From: Streptomyces regalis
GTDB lineage: Bacteria > Actinomycetota > Actinomycetes > Streptomycetales > Streptomycetaceae
Assembly (NCBI RefSeq): GCF_001509475.1
Contig: NZ_LLZG01000029.1
Coordinates: forward strand, 1 to 22,950
Reading direction: 5' to 3'
DNA: 22,950 nt
A program made the translations under genes and the position numbers. The notes below the pieces were generated by a model. It was not told the DNA's origin and searched no databases. It saw only the letters and a program-made list of their open reading frames with translations. Shown here one piece after another: positions 14,475 through 22,280 of this stretch (positions are counted from its first letter, which is position 1; every line of letters begins with the position of its first letter).

Positions 14475-15146
14475 TCAACTGCCCGCAGGTTCCCCGGATT
14501 TGCCCGGCGAGGAGTTGCTGGCGGAGCGCAGCAGCAGCGGCCCGCTCCCGGCCCGGGACGCGAACTCCGCGACCGCCGTGTAGGCGTCCAGGTTCCCCCG
14601 AGTGCGCTCCCGGGGCGTCTCGCACGTCCCCGGCTCGTCCTCGGCGCCCCCGGCGCAGCGCATCTGCACCGTGCGCCCACCAGGCCCCATGAGACTCAGT
14701 ACGGAGTCCAGCGCGCCGCCGGTGGCATTGCGGAAGTAGGTGCGCGCCCAGGTCTCGTCGCCCTGCGTGAGGACGCAGGTCTGCGCCTCGATGCCCTCGG
14801 GAGAGGTGAGTTCGGGACCGCAGCGGGCGGCGGTGGCAAGGCCCAGGCCGAGCAGCAGCGAGGAGGTGGTGGAGGGCTCGGTGGAGGGCGCCTTGGCATC
14901 GGCGGGGCGGGACGGACGTACGGCTCCGTCCTTCGGGGCATGGGGGGAGGAGCGTACGGCCTCACGCGCGGACGTGCGTTCGGCGGCCCGGCTCGCGTCG
15001 ACGACCTGGCCGGCGGCCGCCCAGGCCAGCGGCAGGGCGACCGCGGCCGCCGCGACGGACGCGAAGGCGATCAGACGGACTCTTCTGCGATGCGGCCCGC
15101 GGCGATGCGACGACGGTGCCCTTTTTCCCCTGGTTTGACGCGGCAT
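14475..15146 (-). CDS. Membrane-anchored or secreted protein with four cysteines
   Basis: A 223-aa protein I do not recognise by name. It starts with a very basic segment (MPRQTRGKRAPSSHRRGPHR). A hydrophobic stretch LIAFASVAAAAVALPLAWAA (25-44) acts as signal anchor or long signal peptide. A charged Ser/Pro/Ala linker (50-100) follows. The outer domain (about 100-205) holds four cysteines (C109, C124, C164, C175), suited to two disulfide bonds, with CVLTQGDETWARTYFRNATG and TVQMRCAGGAEDEPGTC as recognisable blocks. No Shine-Dalgarno precedes ATG 15146. A TTATCT hexamer 8 nt upstream on the minus strand would fit a leaderless or nearly leaderless transcript. Alternatively it is translated from the operon started by the gene 56 bp upstream. 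Function is unknown. Confidence 0.75.
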   Translation of the reverse strand: MPRQTRGKRAPSSHRRGPHRRRVRLIAFASVAAAAVALPLAWAAAGQVVDASRAAERTSAREAVRSSPHAPKDGAVRPSRPADAKAPSTEPSTTSSLLLGLGLATAARCGPELTSPEGIEAQTCVLTQGDETWARTYFRNATGGALDSVLSLMGPGGRTVQMRCAGGAEDEPGTCETPRERTRGNLDAYTAVAEFASRAGSGPLLLRSASNSSPGKSGEPAGS

Positions 15147-15177
15147 ATAGCGGAAGATAACGACCACACGCGCGTGC

Positions 15178-15201
15178 GCCGTCCCGCGCACGCCGGACGG
15201 C
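15178..15201 (-). terminator. Short hairpin after the Prim-Pol-like gene
   Basis: GCCGTCC (15178-15184) pairs with GGACGGC (15195-15201) around a 10-nt loop, immediately after the stop codon at 15203. It may attenuate transcription into the downstream four-cysteine gene. The palindrome CACGCGCGTG (15167-15176) follows directly. Confidence 0.4.
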
Positions 15202-15202
15202 C

Positions 15203-15862
15203 CTACAATTCGGGCGCGCTCACACCCGTACGAGTGAGGGCCTCGACCACGGCGTCCACCACGGCCTCCACGTCCGGCACCCACGGGGAGGCCGAGCCGG
15301 GCAGCGGTGCGCGCTGCCAGCTGATGGGGCCCTGGCCCGTCTCGGACGGGGGAAGGGCGATATAGCCGCCCTCGCCGTGGAAGCGGAGGGAGCCGGGGAC
15401 GAAGTCCTTGGCGTAGAGCAGTTCGCCCAGCTGTTCCATGGAGTACGGCTTCACCAGGATCGACCAGCGGGCGGGCGAGGCGACGACCGGGCCGAGGCGC
15501 ATGCCCATGCGGTCGAGGGCGGTGAGGGCGTGAGCGGCCGGCAGGGCGGGGAGGCTGACCGCGCAGGGTGCCGTGCCACCGGTGGCGAGGATGATCGGCG
15601 CCGCGGGCCGGTTGGTCCACCACCAGCGCACCATGCGCTCGTCGGTGGTGGCCGCGAGGAGGCCGGGATCGAAGGGGTGGGCGCCGGGCACCGTGCACTC
15701 CGGGTCGGGGCAGCCGCAGCGGGAGTGCCCCTGCGGGTGCGTCGTCACGCCTGGGAGTACCGGCCAGCGCCATTCCGTCGCGAAGGTCAGGGCCGCGCTG
15801 ATCAATTCAGACTTCCCGTCGCTGCGCAGGAGCCTGCGTCGCCTTCCGAGGATCTCGCGCAT
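15203..15862 (-). CDS. Prim-Pol-like protein with degenerate active site
   Basis: A 219-aa protein with the overall plan of a bifunctional primase/polymerase N-terminal domain. It has a helical start (SAALTFATEWRWPVLPGV), a cysteine cluster CGCPDPECTVPGAHP (49-62) like the CxC...C-PGKHP motif of active relatives, then TDERMVRWWWTNRPAAPIIL. The catalytic motifs are missing. The DxD position reads CAVSLPALP (100-108), the GGxHxW position reads VASPARWSILV, and the third acidic position reads LRFHGEGGYIALPP (H162 instead of Asp). It is therefore likely not a polymerase and may keep only nucleotide, DNA or partner binding. ATG 15862 follows GGAAAGGAAC. It lies upstream of the four-cysteine gene on the same strand and diverges from the PP2C gene. 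Confidence 0.8.
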   Translation of the reverse strand: MREILGRRRRLLRSDGKSELISAALTFATEWRWPVLPGVTTHPQGHSRCGCPDPECTVPGAHPFDPGLLAATTDERMVRWWWTNRPAAPIILATGGTAPCAVSLPALPAAHALTALDRMGMRLGPVVASPARWSILVKPYSMEQLGELLYAKDFVPGSLRFHGEGGYIALPPSETGQGPISWQRAPLPGSASPWVPDVEAVVDAVVEALTRTGVSAPEL

Positions 15863-16364
15863 GAGCGCTCGTTCCTTTCCGTTGCACCGCTGGCAACACC
15901 GTGGTCCACATCACACCATGTGTCGATCACTTCACTGTGCGTACCTGTTGGCGCATCACACCCCTGCCTTGAGCAAGGGAAACCCCTATGGGTCGAGCGT
16001 TGGCTGCTTCCGCGGCAACCTCGTCCATACTGCGATCTGTCAAAAGCATGGGCGTGGCGTGGGGTGGCGAAGTCTGGCGTTTACCGTCGCGCATATTTCT
16101 CTTCGCCTCCGCCACGGGAGGATGGGGCCGGTCGTCGGTGGCTAAGACGCCCGGGTCCGTCACCAGGTTCCGGGTGATTGTCAACCACCCCTGGCCTTCA
16201 CCGAGTACGTACCCATCACGACCGCTGTGACGCTCCGTGGAGCGAAACCAGTCGACCGCAATACCCCGTTACCCGAGGCAGTTTTAAGCCAACTTTGCCT
16301 TTCCGTAAGACGTGTACGGCGGTTGCTCTGGTTGCTCATGGACACCAGGAATCCCGGCAGGACA
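15863..16364. promoter_or_regulatory. Divergent region between the Prim-Pol-like and PP2C genes
   Basis: 502 bp with no credible gene. Structures seen are CCTTG-AG-CAAGG (15967-15978), CGCTCC-GT-GGAGCG (16231-16244), ACAC-CAT-GTGT (15913-15923) and a direct repeat GGTTGCTC (16320-16327, 16330-16337). The CGCTCC/GGAGCG repeat about 120 bp before the PP2C start is the best operator candidate. Promoter hexamers could not be assigned. The length suggests a long leader or several regulatory sites. Confidence 0.4.
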
Positions 16365-17876
16365 ATGCTGGACATCCCCTCACGAGTGCGTGTACATGTG
16401 GAGACACTGCTAGCGGCGCAGAATGACATGGGGGTTTGCGATGCTTTTGAGCAATACGCACCGGTCGGAAAGCCGGACGCCATGAACGCCCCTCACCCTC
16501 CGAAAGTGGCCGGAATCGATTCAACGGTTCCCTCGCCCACACACACTGTCGCGCCCGCGCCCGCGGCCTCGGGTGCCTCAGCGGTCCCCCCACCCCACGC
16601 ACCAGGGGCGCTGCTTCAGGACCGTCTCGCCGGCTGGGTCTCGGACCTCACCACACTCCACGAACTCACCGAGCGCCTGGCCCGCACGGACGCACTCGGT
16701 GAAGCCCTCCAGGAACTGCTGCACGCCGGAGCCGCCCTCGTGGGTGCCCGGCGCGGTCTCGTCGTACTGGAACCCGCCGACGGGCTCGGCCCGGACACGA
16801 CGATCGGTCTTGGTCTCGCCCGCGCCGACCTCGGCCACATCGAGACCGTCCCGCGCAGCTCCCTGTCGTACGGCAGGATCCTCGACGGCCTTCCGGGCGG
16901 TGACGGCGAGATCGCCGAGCCCGACCTGTTCGCCGAGGAGGGGCTCGACCCCCGCCACCGCGAGGTGGCCGCACGCCTCGGCTACGCCGCGAGCTACGCG
17001 CTCCCCCTGTCCACCGAGGCCGCCGGCCGACTCGGCGCCGCCGTGTGGCTGTACGACGAGCCCGCCGAGCCGACCGAGCGCCAACGCCACCTCGTCGGCC
17101 TGTACACGCGCTACGCCACCGAGTACCTGGCCCGGCTTCTCGAAGTCGAGCGCACGCGCGCGTGCATGAAGACGATGGCCGAGGAGCTGCTCCCCTCCCG
17201 CCTGCCCCGCATGGCCGGCGTCCAGCTCGCCGCGCGGCACCGTACCGGCCCGCGCGGGGGCGGCGACTGGTACGACGCGCTGCCGCTGCCGGACGCCGCA
17301 CTCGGCCTGGCGGTCGGCTCGGTGACCGGTTCCGGGCCCAGCGCGATCGCCGCGATGGGCCGGCTGAGGGCCAGCTTGCGGGCGTACGCCGTCATGGAGG
17401 GCGAGGACCCGGTCGCGGTCCTGTCCGACCTGGAGCTGCTGCTCAGACTCACCGAGCCGGCCCGCTCCGCCACCGCCTTGTTCGCCTACTGCGAACCCTC
17501 CCTGCGCAAGATCACGCTCGCCGGTGCCGGGCACACCCCGCCCCTGCTGATCGGGGACCGGCGCACGGAGTTCGTGGAGACCTCCGTGTCCGCGCCGCTG
17601 GGCATGCTGGCCTGCTGGGAGGCGCCGAGCGTGGAGCTGACCGCGGAGGCCGGAGAGACGGTTCTGCTGTACACCGACGGGCTGCTGCACCGCACCGGTG
17701 ACCCCACGGACCGGGCGTTCGCCCGGCTGCACGCGGCGGCGGCCTCGGTGCCGAGGGCTTTGCGGCACGATCCGGATGCGGTCGTCGACCATGTCCTGCG
17801 GACCGTGCTGCCGGGCGGGCTGGACGTGGCGGACAGCGAGGAGGACGTGGTGCTGCTGGCGGCTCGCTTCGAGTAG
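16365..17876 (+). CDS. PP2C/SpoIIE-type phosphatase with GAF-like domain and altered metal motif
   Basis: A 503-aa RsbU-like protein. Residues 1-45 form a conserved-looking N-terminal helix (MLDIPSRVRVHVETLLAAQN). A Pro/Ala linker follows (45-80), then a GAF-type sensor domain (about 95-262), then a SpoIIE/PP2C phosphatase domain (about 275-502). Metal motifs present are GGDWYD (299-304, D301 and D304) and the LLYTDGLLHRTG block (434-445), with D494 in SEEDVVLLA. The usual GDVxGHG reads GSVTGSG (318-324), so the metal-binding Asp is Ser319 and His is Ser. Activity may be lost or changed. ATG 16365 has GGCAGGA just upstream. Earlier in-frame ATGs lack a site. The expected role is dephosphorylating an anti-anti-sigma factor, but no such gene is nearby. 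Confidence 0.87.
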   Translation: MLDIPSRVRVHVETLLAAQNDMGVCDAFEQYAPVGKPDAMNAPHPPKVAGIDSTVPSPTHTVAPAPAASGASAVPPPHAPGALLQDRLAGWVSDLTTLHELTERLARTDALGEALQELLHAGAALVGARRGLVVLEPADGLGPDTTIGLGLARADLGHIETVPRSSLSYGRILDGLPGGDGEIAEPDLFAEEGLDPRHREVAARLGYAASYALPLSTEAAGRLGAAVWLYDEPAEPTERQRHLVGLYTRYATEYLARLLEVERTRACMKTMAEELLPSRLPRMAGVQLAARHRTGPRGGGDWYDALPLPDAALGLAVGSVTGSGPSAIAAMGRLRASLRAYAVMEGEDPVAVLSDLELLLRLTEPARSATALFAYCEPSLRKITLAGAGHTPPLLIGDRRTEFVETSVSAPLGMLACWEAPSVELTAEAGETVLLYTDGLLHRTGDPTDRAFARLHAAAASVPRALRHDPDAVVDHVLRTVLPGGLDVADSEEDVVLLAARFE

Positions 17877-18004
17877 GCGGCCATAACGGGTTCCAAGGCC
17901 GCCGGCATAGCACCTCCCGGTGACGGTCCTTTCGACCCTGGGCTCCCTTCTGTACGACCGTACGATGGTCGGGGTCCAGTGCCGTATCGAGGAGGATGAC
18001 CGCC

Positions 18005-19471
18005 GTGGCAGAAGAGCTCTCGGAGACCCCGGAGACTGCCGAAGAAGAGCCCATCAAGCAGCGCAAGAACGGCCTGTATCCGGGCGTGTCCGACGAGCTC
18101 GCCGAGAGCATGAAGTCCGGCTGGGCCGACACGGAGCTGCGCGACCTGGAGCCGATCCCCCAGGCTGCCGAGACGGCGGCCCGTCGTGCCGCGCTCTCCG
18201 CGCGCTTCCCGGGTGAGCGTCTGGTGATCCCCGCGGGCAACCTGAAGACCCGGTCGAACGACACCGAGTACGCCTTCCGGGCGTCGGTCGAGTACGCGTA
18301 CCTCACCGGCGGCCGGCCCGATGAAAGCGCAGACGGTGTGCTCGTCCTGGAGCCCGTCGCCGACGGTCACAAGGCGACGATCTACCTTCTGCCGCGTTCC
18401 GACCGGGAGAACGGCGAGTTCTGGCTCTCCGGCCAGGGCGAGCTGTGGGTCGGCCGCCGGCACTCGCTCACCGAGGCGGAGAAGCTGTACGGCATCCCGG
18501 CCTCCGACGTGCGCGAGCTGGCGGACAAGCTCCGCGAGGCGACGGGTCCGGTGCGTGTCGTCCGTGGCTACGACGCCGGCATCGAGGCCGCGCTGACCGA
18601 CAAGGTCACCGCCGAGCGGGACGAGGAGCTGCGGGTCTTCCTGTCCGAGGCGCGGCTGGTCAAGGACGACTTCGAGATCGGCGAGCTGCAGAAGGCCGTC
18701 GACTCGACCGTGCGCGGCTTCGAGGACGTGGTGAAGGTCCTCGACAAGGCCGAGGCGACCTCCGAGCGCTACATCGAGGGCACGTTCTTCCTCCGCGCGC
18801 GCGTGGAGGGCAACGACGTCGGCTACGGATCCATCTGCGCGGCCGGTCCGCACGCCTGCACGCTGCACTGGGTGCGCAACGACGGGCCCGTGCGGTCGGG
18901 TGATCTGCTGCTGCTCGACGCGGGCGTCGAGACGCACACGTACTACACCGCCGACGTCACGCGAACGCTGCCGATCAACGGCCGGTACAGCGAGCTCCAG
19001 AAGAAGATCTACGACGCCGTGTACGACGCCCAGGAGGCCGGTATCGCGGCTGTGAAGCCGGGGGCGAAGTACCGGGACTTCCATGACGCGGCCCAGCGGG
19101 TGCTGACCGAGAGGCTCGTCGAGTGGGGGCTCGTCGAGGGGCCGGTGGAGCGGGTGCTGGAGCTGGGGCTTCAGCGGCGGTGGACGCTGCATGGGACGGG
19201 GCACATGCTCGGCATGGACGTCCATGACTGCTCTGCGGCGCGGACGGAGACGTATGTGGAGGGTGTCCTGGAGCCGGGGATGGTGCTGACCGTCGAGCCC
19301 GGGCTGTACTTCCAGGCCGATGACCTGACCGTGCCGGAGGAGTACCGGGGCATTGGGGTGCGGATCGAGGACGACATTCTGGTGACGGAGGACGGGAACC
19401 GGAATCTGAGCGCTGGGCTGCCTCGGCGGTCGGACGAGGTCGAGTCCTGGATGGCCTCGCTGAAGAGCTGA
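18005..19471 (+). CDS. pepP: Aminopeptidase P family Xaa-Pro aminopeptidase (M24B)
   Basis: A 488-aa two-metal peptidase that removes N-terminal residues before proline in the cytoplasm. The N-terminal AMP_N domain covers about 55-195 and the M24 creatinase fold about 235-475. The five metal ligands are visible: D305 (LLLLDAGVETH), D317 (YYTADVTRT), H400 (HGTGHMLGMDVHD), E431 (LTVEPGLYF) and E455 (GVRIEDDILVT). GPHACTLHW supplies the substrate-site His. I chose GTG 18005 because GAGGAGG ends at 17995 and gives a 9-nt spacer. The ATG at 17996 abuts the GGAGG and would be unusable. An inverted repeat GTACG-AC-CGTAC (17952-17963) lies in the upstream spacer. A 14-bp hairpin follows the gene. Confidence 0.95.
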   Translation: MAEELSETPETAEEEPIKQRKNGLYPGVSDELAESMKSGWADTELRDLEPIPQAAETAARRAALSARFPGERLVIPAGNLKTRSNDTEYAFRASVEYAYLTGGRPDESADGVLVLEPVADGHKATIYLLPRSDRENGEFWLSGQGELWVGRRHSLTEAEKLYGIPASDVRELADKLREATGPVRVVRGYDAGIEAALTDKVTAERDEELRVFLSEARLVKDDFEIGELQKAVDSTVRGFEDVVKVLDKAEATSERYIEGTFFLRARVEGNDVGYGSICAAGPHACTLHWVRNDGPVRSGDLLLLDAGVETHTYYTADVTRTLPINGRYSELQKKIYDAVYDAQEAGIAAVKPGAKYRDFHDAAQRVLTERLVEWGLVEGPVERVLELGLQRRWTLHGTGHMLGMDVHDCSAARTETYVEGVLEPGMVLTVEPGLYFQADDLTVPEEYRGIGVRIEDDILVTEDGNRNLSAGLPRRSDEVESWMASLKS

Positions 19472-19480
19472 CGTTGGATT

Positions 19481-19513
19481 GATGGCCGGATACCAGAGAG
19501 GTGTCCGGCCATC
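19481..19513 (+). terminator. Hairpin terminator after pepP
   Basis: Arms 19481-19494 and 19500-19513 form a 14-bp stem (one G-U pair) with a 5-nt loop, ten bases after the stop codon. Confidence 0.85.
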
Positions 19514-19556
19514 GTTGCGGTCTGCGGGTTGTGGGGGCTGATCGCGCCCACGCGGC

Positions 19557-19584
19557 GGAGCCGCATATCGAGACAGTCCCGCGC
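19557..19584. repeat. Interspersed 28-bp element, copy B
   Basis: This copy starts GGAGCCGCATATCGAGACAG and matches the copy at 13147 at 22 of 28 positions. It sits in a larger hairpin-prone block (GCGGC-GGA-GCCGC before it and CCCCTAGGGG after it, about 19553-19594) directly upstream of the MocR-type gene. Confidence 0.5.
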
Positions 19585-19599
19585 CCCTAGGGGGTTGGG

Positions 19600-20946
19600 G
19601 TGGACCTGCATCTGGAACTGGCCGTCGGCGACGGCCGTCGTGCTGGGCTTGAGCGGGCGCTGAGGGACGCCGTACGAGACGGGCGGCTCGCTCCCGGGGA
19701 GCGGTTGCCTGCCACGCGGCGGCTTGCCTCCGAGCTCGGCATATCGCGGAACACCGTGAAGGCGGCATACGACCAACTTGTCGCCGAGGGCTATCTCACC
19801 GCCCGGCAGGGGGCCGGTACGCAGGTAGCCTCGCTGCCTTCGCCGGACGCAGAGGCGGCCAACGGCGCCGCACGCACGCGTGAGCCGCGGTTCGATCTGC
19901 GGCCGGGGAGTCCGGACGTCGGGGCGTTTCCGGCGGCTGCATGGCTGCGGGCGTTGCGGCGGGCCATCGCCACGGCACCCTCCCTGGCGTACGACTACGG
20001 CGATCCGCGCGGTCGTATCGAGTTGCGGACCGCGCTGTCGGGGTATCTGGGGCGGGCACGTGGGGTGATCGCGCCGCCGGAGCGGATCGTGATCACCTCC
20101 GGGTATGTGCAGGGGCTGGCGCTCCTCACGCGCGTGTTGGAGGGCGGCGCCGTCGCCATGGAGGATCCGGGGCTGCCGTTCCATCGGGAGGTGGTGCGGC
20201 GCAACGGGGGTGCCGTCGCGCCCGTGCGGGTCGACGAACGGGGGGTGTGCGCCGAGGAGTTGGGGGACTGCGCGGCCGTGGTCGTCACGCCGGCGCATCA
20301 GTACCCGACCGGTGTGACCCTGCACCCCGAGCGGCGGCGGGCGCTCGGCGACTGGGCACGCGCGCGTGGCGGGCTGATCGTGGAGGACGACTACGACGGG
20401 GAGTTCCGCTACGACCGCCAGCCCGTCGGTGCGCTGCAAGGGATGGCGCCGGGGCAGGTGGTGTATCTGGGGACTGCCTCGAAGACCCTCGGGCCTGCTC
20501 TGCGGCTCGGGTGGATGGTGCTGCCGCCGCACCTGGTCGATGCCGTCGCCGACGCCAAGCTGCACAGCGACCATCACACCGAGTCCATCGGGCAGTTGGC
20601 GCTCGCCGAGCTGATCGACAGCCACGCGTACGACCGGCATGTGCGTGCCTGCCGGCTGCGGTACCGGCGACGCCGGGATCAGCTCCTGGACCGGCTGGGG
20701 GCGCGTCGGCGTATGCGCGGGATCGCGGCCGGGCTGCACGCGCTGGTGGAGGTCGACGACGAGGCGCGGGTGCTGGCGCGGGCGGCGGAGGCGGGGCTCG
20801 CGGTGGGGCATCTGGGGGAGCACTGGCATACGCCGGGCGGCGGCGCGGGGCGGCCACAGGGGCTCGTCGTGGGGTACGGGACGCCTCGGGAGCGGGCGTA
20901 TCCCGAAGCGCTGGAGGTGTTGGGAAAGGTGCTGGACGGGGCCTGA
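19600..20946 (+). CDS. MocR-type GntR/aminotransferase-fold transcription regulator
   Basis: A 448-aa fusion of a GntR winged helix (about 10-77; LPATRRLASELGISRNTVKA) with a fold-type I aminotransferase domain (about 98-445). PLP-site residues are present: Lys295 in GTASKTLGPALRLGW, Asp263/Tyr265 in VEDDYDGEFRYDRQP, and TPAHQYPTG (230-238). Such regulators (GabR, PdxR type) sense PLP or an amino-compound adduct and usually control a nearby gene by binding direct repeats. The start is GTG 19600 with a G-rich run upstream. Its stop codon lies inside a four-copy 12-bp tandem repeat, and an MFS transporter gene follows on the same strand, making that repeat and gene the likely target. The ligand is unknown. 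Confidence 0.93.
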   Translation: MDLHLELAVGDGRRAGLERALRDAVRDGRLAPGERLPATRRLASELGISRNTVKAAYDQLVAEGYLTARQGAGTQVASLPSPDAEAANGAARTREPRFDLRPGSPDVGAFPAAAWLRALRRAIATAPSLAYDYGDPRGRIELRTALSGYLGRARGVIAPPERIVITSGYVQGLALLTRVLEGGAVAMEDPGLPFHREVVRRNGGAVAPVRVDERGVCAEELGDCAAVVVTPAHQYPTGVTLHPERRRALGDWARARGGLIVEDDYDGEFRYDRQPVGALQGMAPGQVVYLGTASKTLGPALRLGWMVLPPHLVDAVADAKLHSDHHTESIGQLALAELIDSHAYDRHVRACRLRYRRRRDQLLDRLGARRRMRGIAAGLHALVEVDDEARVLARAAEAGLAVGHLGEHWHTPGGGAGRPQGLVVGYGTPRERAYPEALEVLGKVLDGA

Positions 20947-20992
20947 ATCGGACCACGCCTCGGGCCACGCATCGGGCCACTAATTGGGCCAC
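20945..20992 (+). repeat. Four 12-bp tandem repeats, candidate MocR operator
   Basis: Units at 20945-20956, 20957-20968, 20969-20980 and 20981-20992 read GAATCGGACCAC, GCCTCGGGCCAC, GCATCGGGCCAC and TAATTGGGCCAC. The shared core is TCGGGCCAC. The array begins on the MocR stop codon and ends 23 bp before the proposed -35 of the transporter. MocR-type regulators are known to bind direct repeats, so this is a reasonable operator candidate. Confidence 0.65.
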
Positions 20993-21014
20993 TGAGAGGC
21001 GTGACTATTGGGCC

Positions 21015-21043
21015 TGTCGAAAGGTCCACAGTGTCCTTAACGT
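21015..21043 (+). promoter_or_regulatory. Promoter of the MFS gene (probably leaderless)
   Basis: TGTCGA (21015-21020), a 17-bp spacer and TAACGT (21038-21043) fit a Streptomyces housekeeping promoter. The ATG at 21051 begins 7 nt after the -10 hexamer, about where transcription would start, and no Shine-Dalgarno is visible. Confidence 0.55.
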
Positions 21044-21050
21044 CATTGGC

Positions 21051-22280
21051 ATGACAACCCGCCTCGTCCCGCCCGCCGGCCCGCAACGCGTCCTGGCCCT
21101 CGCCCAGTTGAGCAACTCCGTCGGGGACGGCGCCTACTACACGACGTCGGCCCTCTACTTCACCCAGGTCGTCGGCCTCGCCCCCGCGCGCGTGGGGCTC
21201 GGGCTGACCGTCGGCTGGGCGGTCGGCTCGCTGGTGGGGGTTCCGCTGGGGCGGCTCGCCGATCGGCGCGGGCCGCGCGGTACGGCAGTGCTGCTGGCCC
21301 TCGTGACGGGACTCGCGGTGGCGTCCTTCACGGTCGTGCACGGGTTCGTGCCATTCGTGCTGGCCGCCTGCGCGTACGCCGCCGCGCAGTCCGGGCTCGC
21401 GGCGGCCCGGCAGGCGCTGCTGGCGGGGCTGGTGTCCGCCGGGGACCGGACGGGGTTGCTGGCGCATCTGCAGTCGACGCTCAATGCCGGCCTGGCGGTG
21501 GGTGCGGGGCTCGGCGGGCTCGCGCTGCATGCCGGGACGCGGACGGCGTATCTGGCGGTGTTCACGCTGGACGCGGTGAGCTTCCTGGGGTGCGCGGGGT
21601 TGCTGCTCCGGCTGCCCTCCGTGCCGCCTGTGCCGAGTCGGCGGCGGGACGGGCTCGGCGTGCTGCAGGACCGCCCGTATGCGTTGGTCGCGCTGCTCAA
21701 CACCGTGTTGTTGCTGCGGCTTCCGCTGCTCAGCCTCGTCCTGCCGCTGTGGATCACCCGCAGGACCGACGCGCCGGCCTGGCTGGTCTCGGCGCTGTTC
21801 GTGCTCAACACCGGTGCGGTGATGCTCTTCCAGGTACGGGCGGCGCGCGGCGTCACGGGCCTTGCCACCGCCACGCGCGCGGTGCGTCGTGCGGGCTGGG
21901 TGATGCTCGCCGCGTGCGTGGTGTTCGCGCTGTCGGCGGGCGCCTCGCTGTGGGTGGCCGTCGGATTCCTGGTGGTGGGCGCGGTGCTTCAAGTGGTCGC
22001 CGAGATGGGGCAGTCGGCGGGTTCCTGGCAGCTGTCGTTCGACCTGGCGCCGGAGGGCCGCGTCGGCGAGTACCAGGGCCTGTTCGGGACCGGCGTCACG
22101 ATCGCCCGCACCCTCGGCCCGCTCCTCCTGACGGCCCTGCTGGTGGAGTGGGGGACGCCGGGCTGGCTGCTGCTGGGCGGGGCGATGCTTGCGGCGTCGT
22201 ACGCGACGGGACCGGCGGCTCGGTGGGCCGCCGGTCGCCGGGCGCAGGACCAGGTCAGGCAGCCCGTGCTCGTGCCGTGA
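21051..22280 (+). CDS. MFS family transporter
   Basis: A 409-aa integral membrane protein with about 12 hydrophobic spans, typical length for the major facilitator superfamily. The loop 2-3 signature appears as VPLGRLADRRGPRG (about 66-79). Loop 6-7 is a short basic segment (PVPSRRRDGLGVLQDRPYA). The second half contains LFGTGVTIARTLGPLL, a common pattern in drug-efflux-like members. Substrate cannot be told; an exporter of a small amphiphile or amino compound is plausible given the MocR neighbour. The ATG at 21051 has no Shine-Dalgarno and sits just after a promoter-like sequence. The longer upstream reading of this frame overlaps the MocR gene and was rejected. Its 3' end overlaps the converging CitG remnant by 26 bp. 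Confidence 0.93.
   Translation: MTTRLVPPAGPQRVLALAQLSNSVGDGAYYTTSALYFTQVVGLAPARVGLGLTVGWAVGSLVGVPLGRLADRRGPRGTAVLLALVTGLAVASFTVVHGFVPFVLAACAYAAAQSGLAAARQALLAGLVSAGDRTGLLAHLQSTLNAGLAVGAGLGGLALHAGTRTAYLAVFTLDAVSFLGCAGLLLRLPSVPPVPSRRRDGLGVLQDRPYALVALLNTVLLLRLPLLSLVLPLWITRRTDAPAWLVSALFVLNTGAVMLFQVRAARGVTGLATATRAVRRAGWVMLAACVVFALSAGASLWVAVGFLVVGAVLQVVAEMGQSAGSWQLSFDLAPEGRVGEYQGLFGTGVTIARTLGPLLLTALLVEWGTPGWLLLGGAMLAASYATGPAARWAAGRRAQDQVRQPVLVP

Noticed and set aside
17486..19768. Long minus-strand open frame (760 aa)
   Set aside because: It is antisense to PP2C and pepP; composition is low-complexity and no family is recognisable.
19941..21050. Upstream extension of the MFS frame
   Set aside because: It runs through the MocR gene in another frame. 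The transporter's first membrane span and promoter fit the ATG at 21051.
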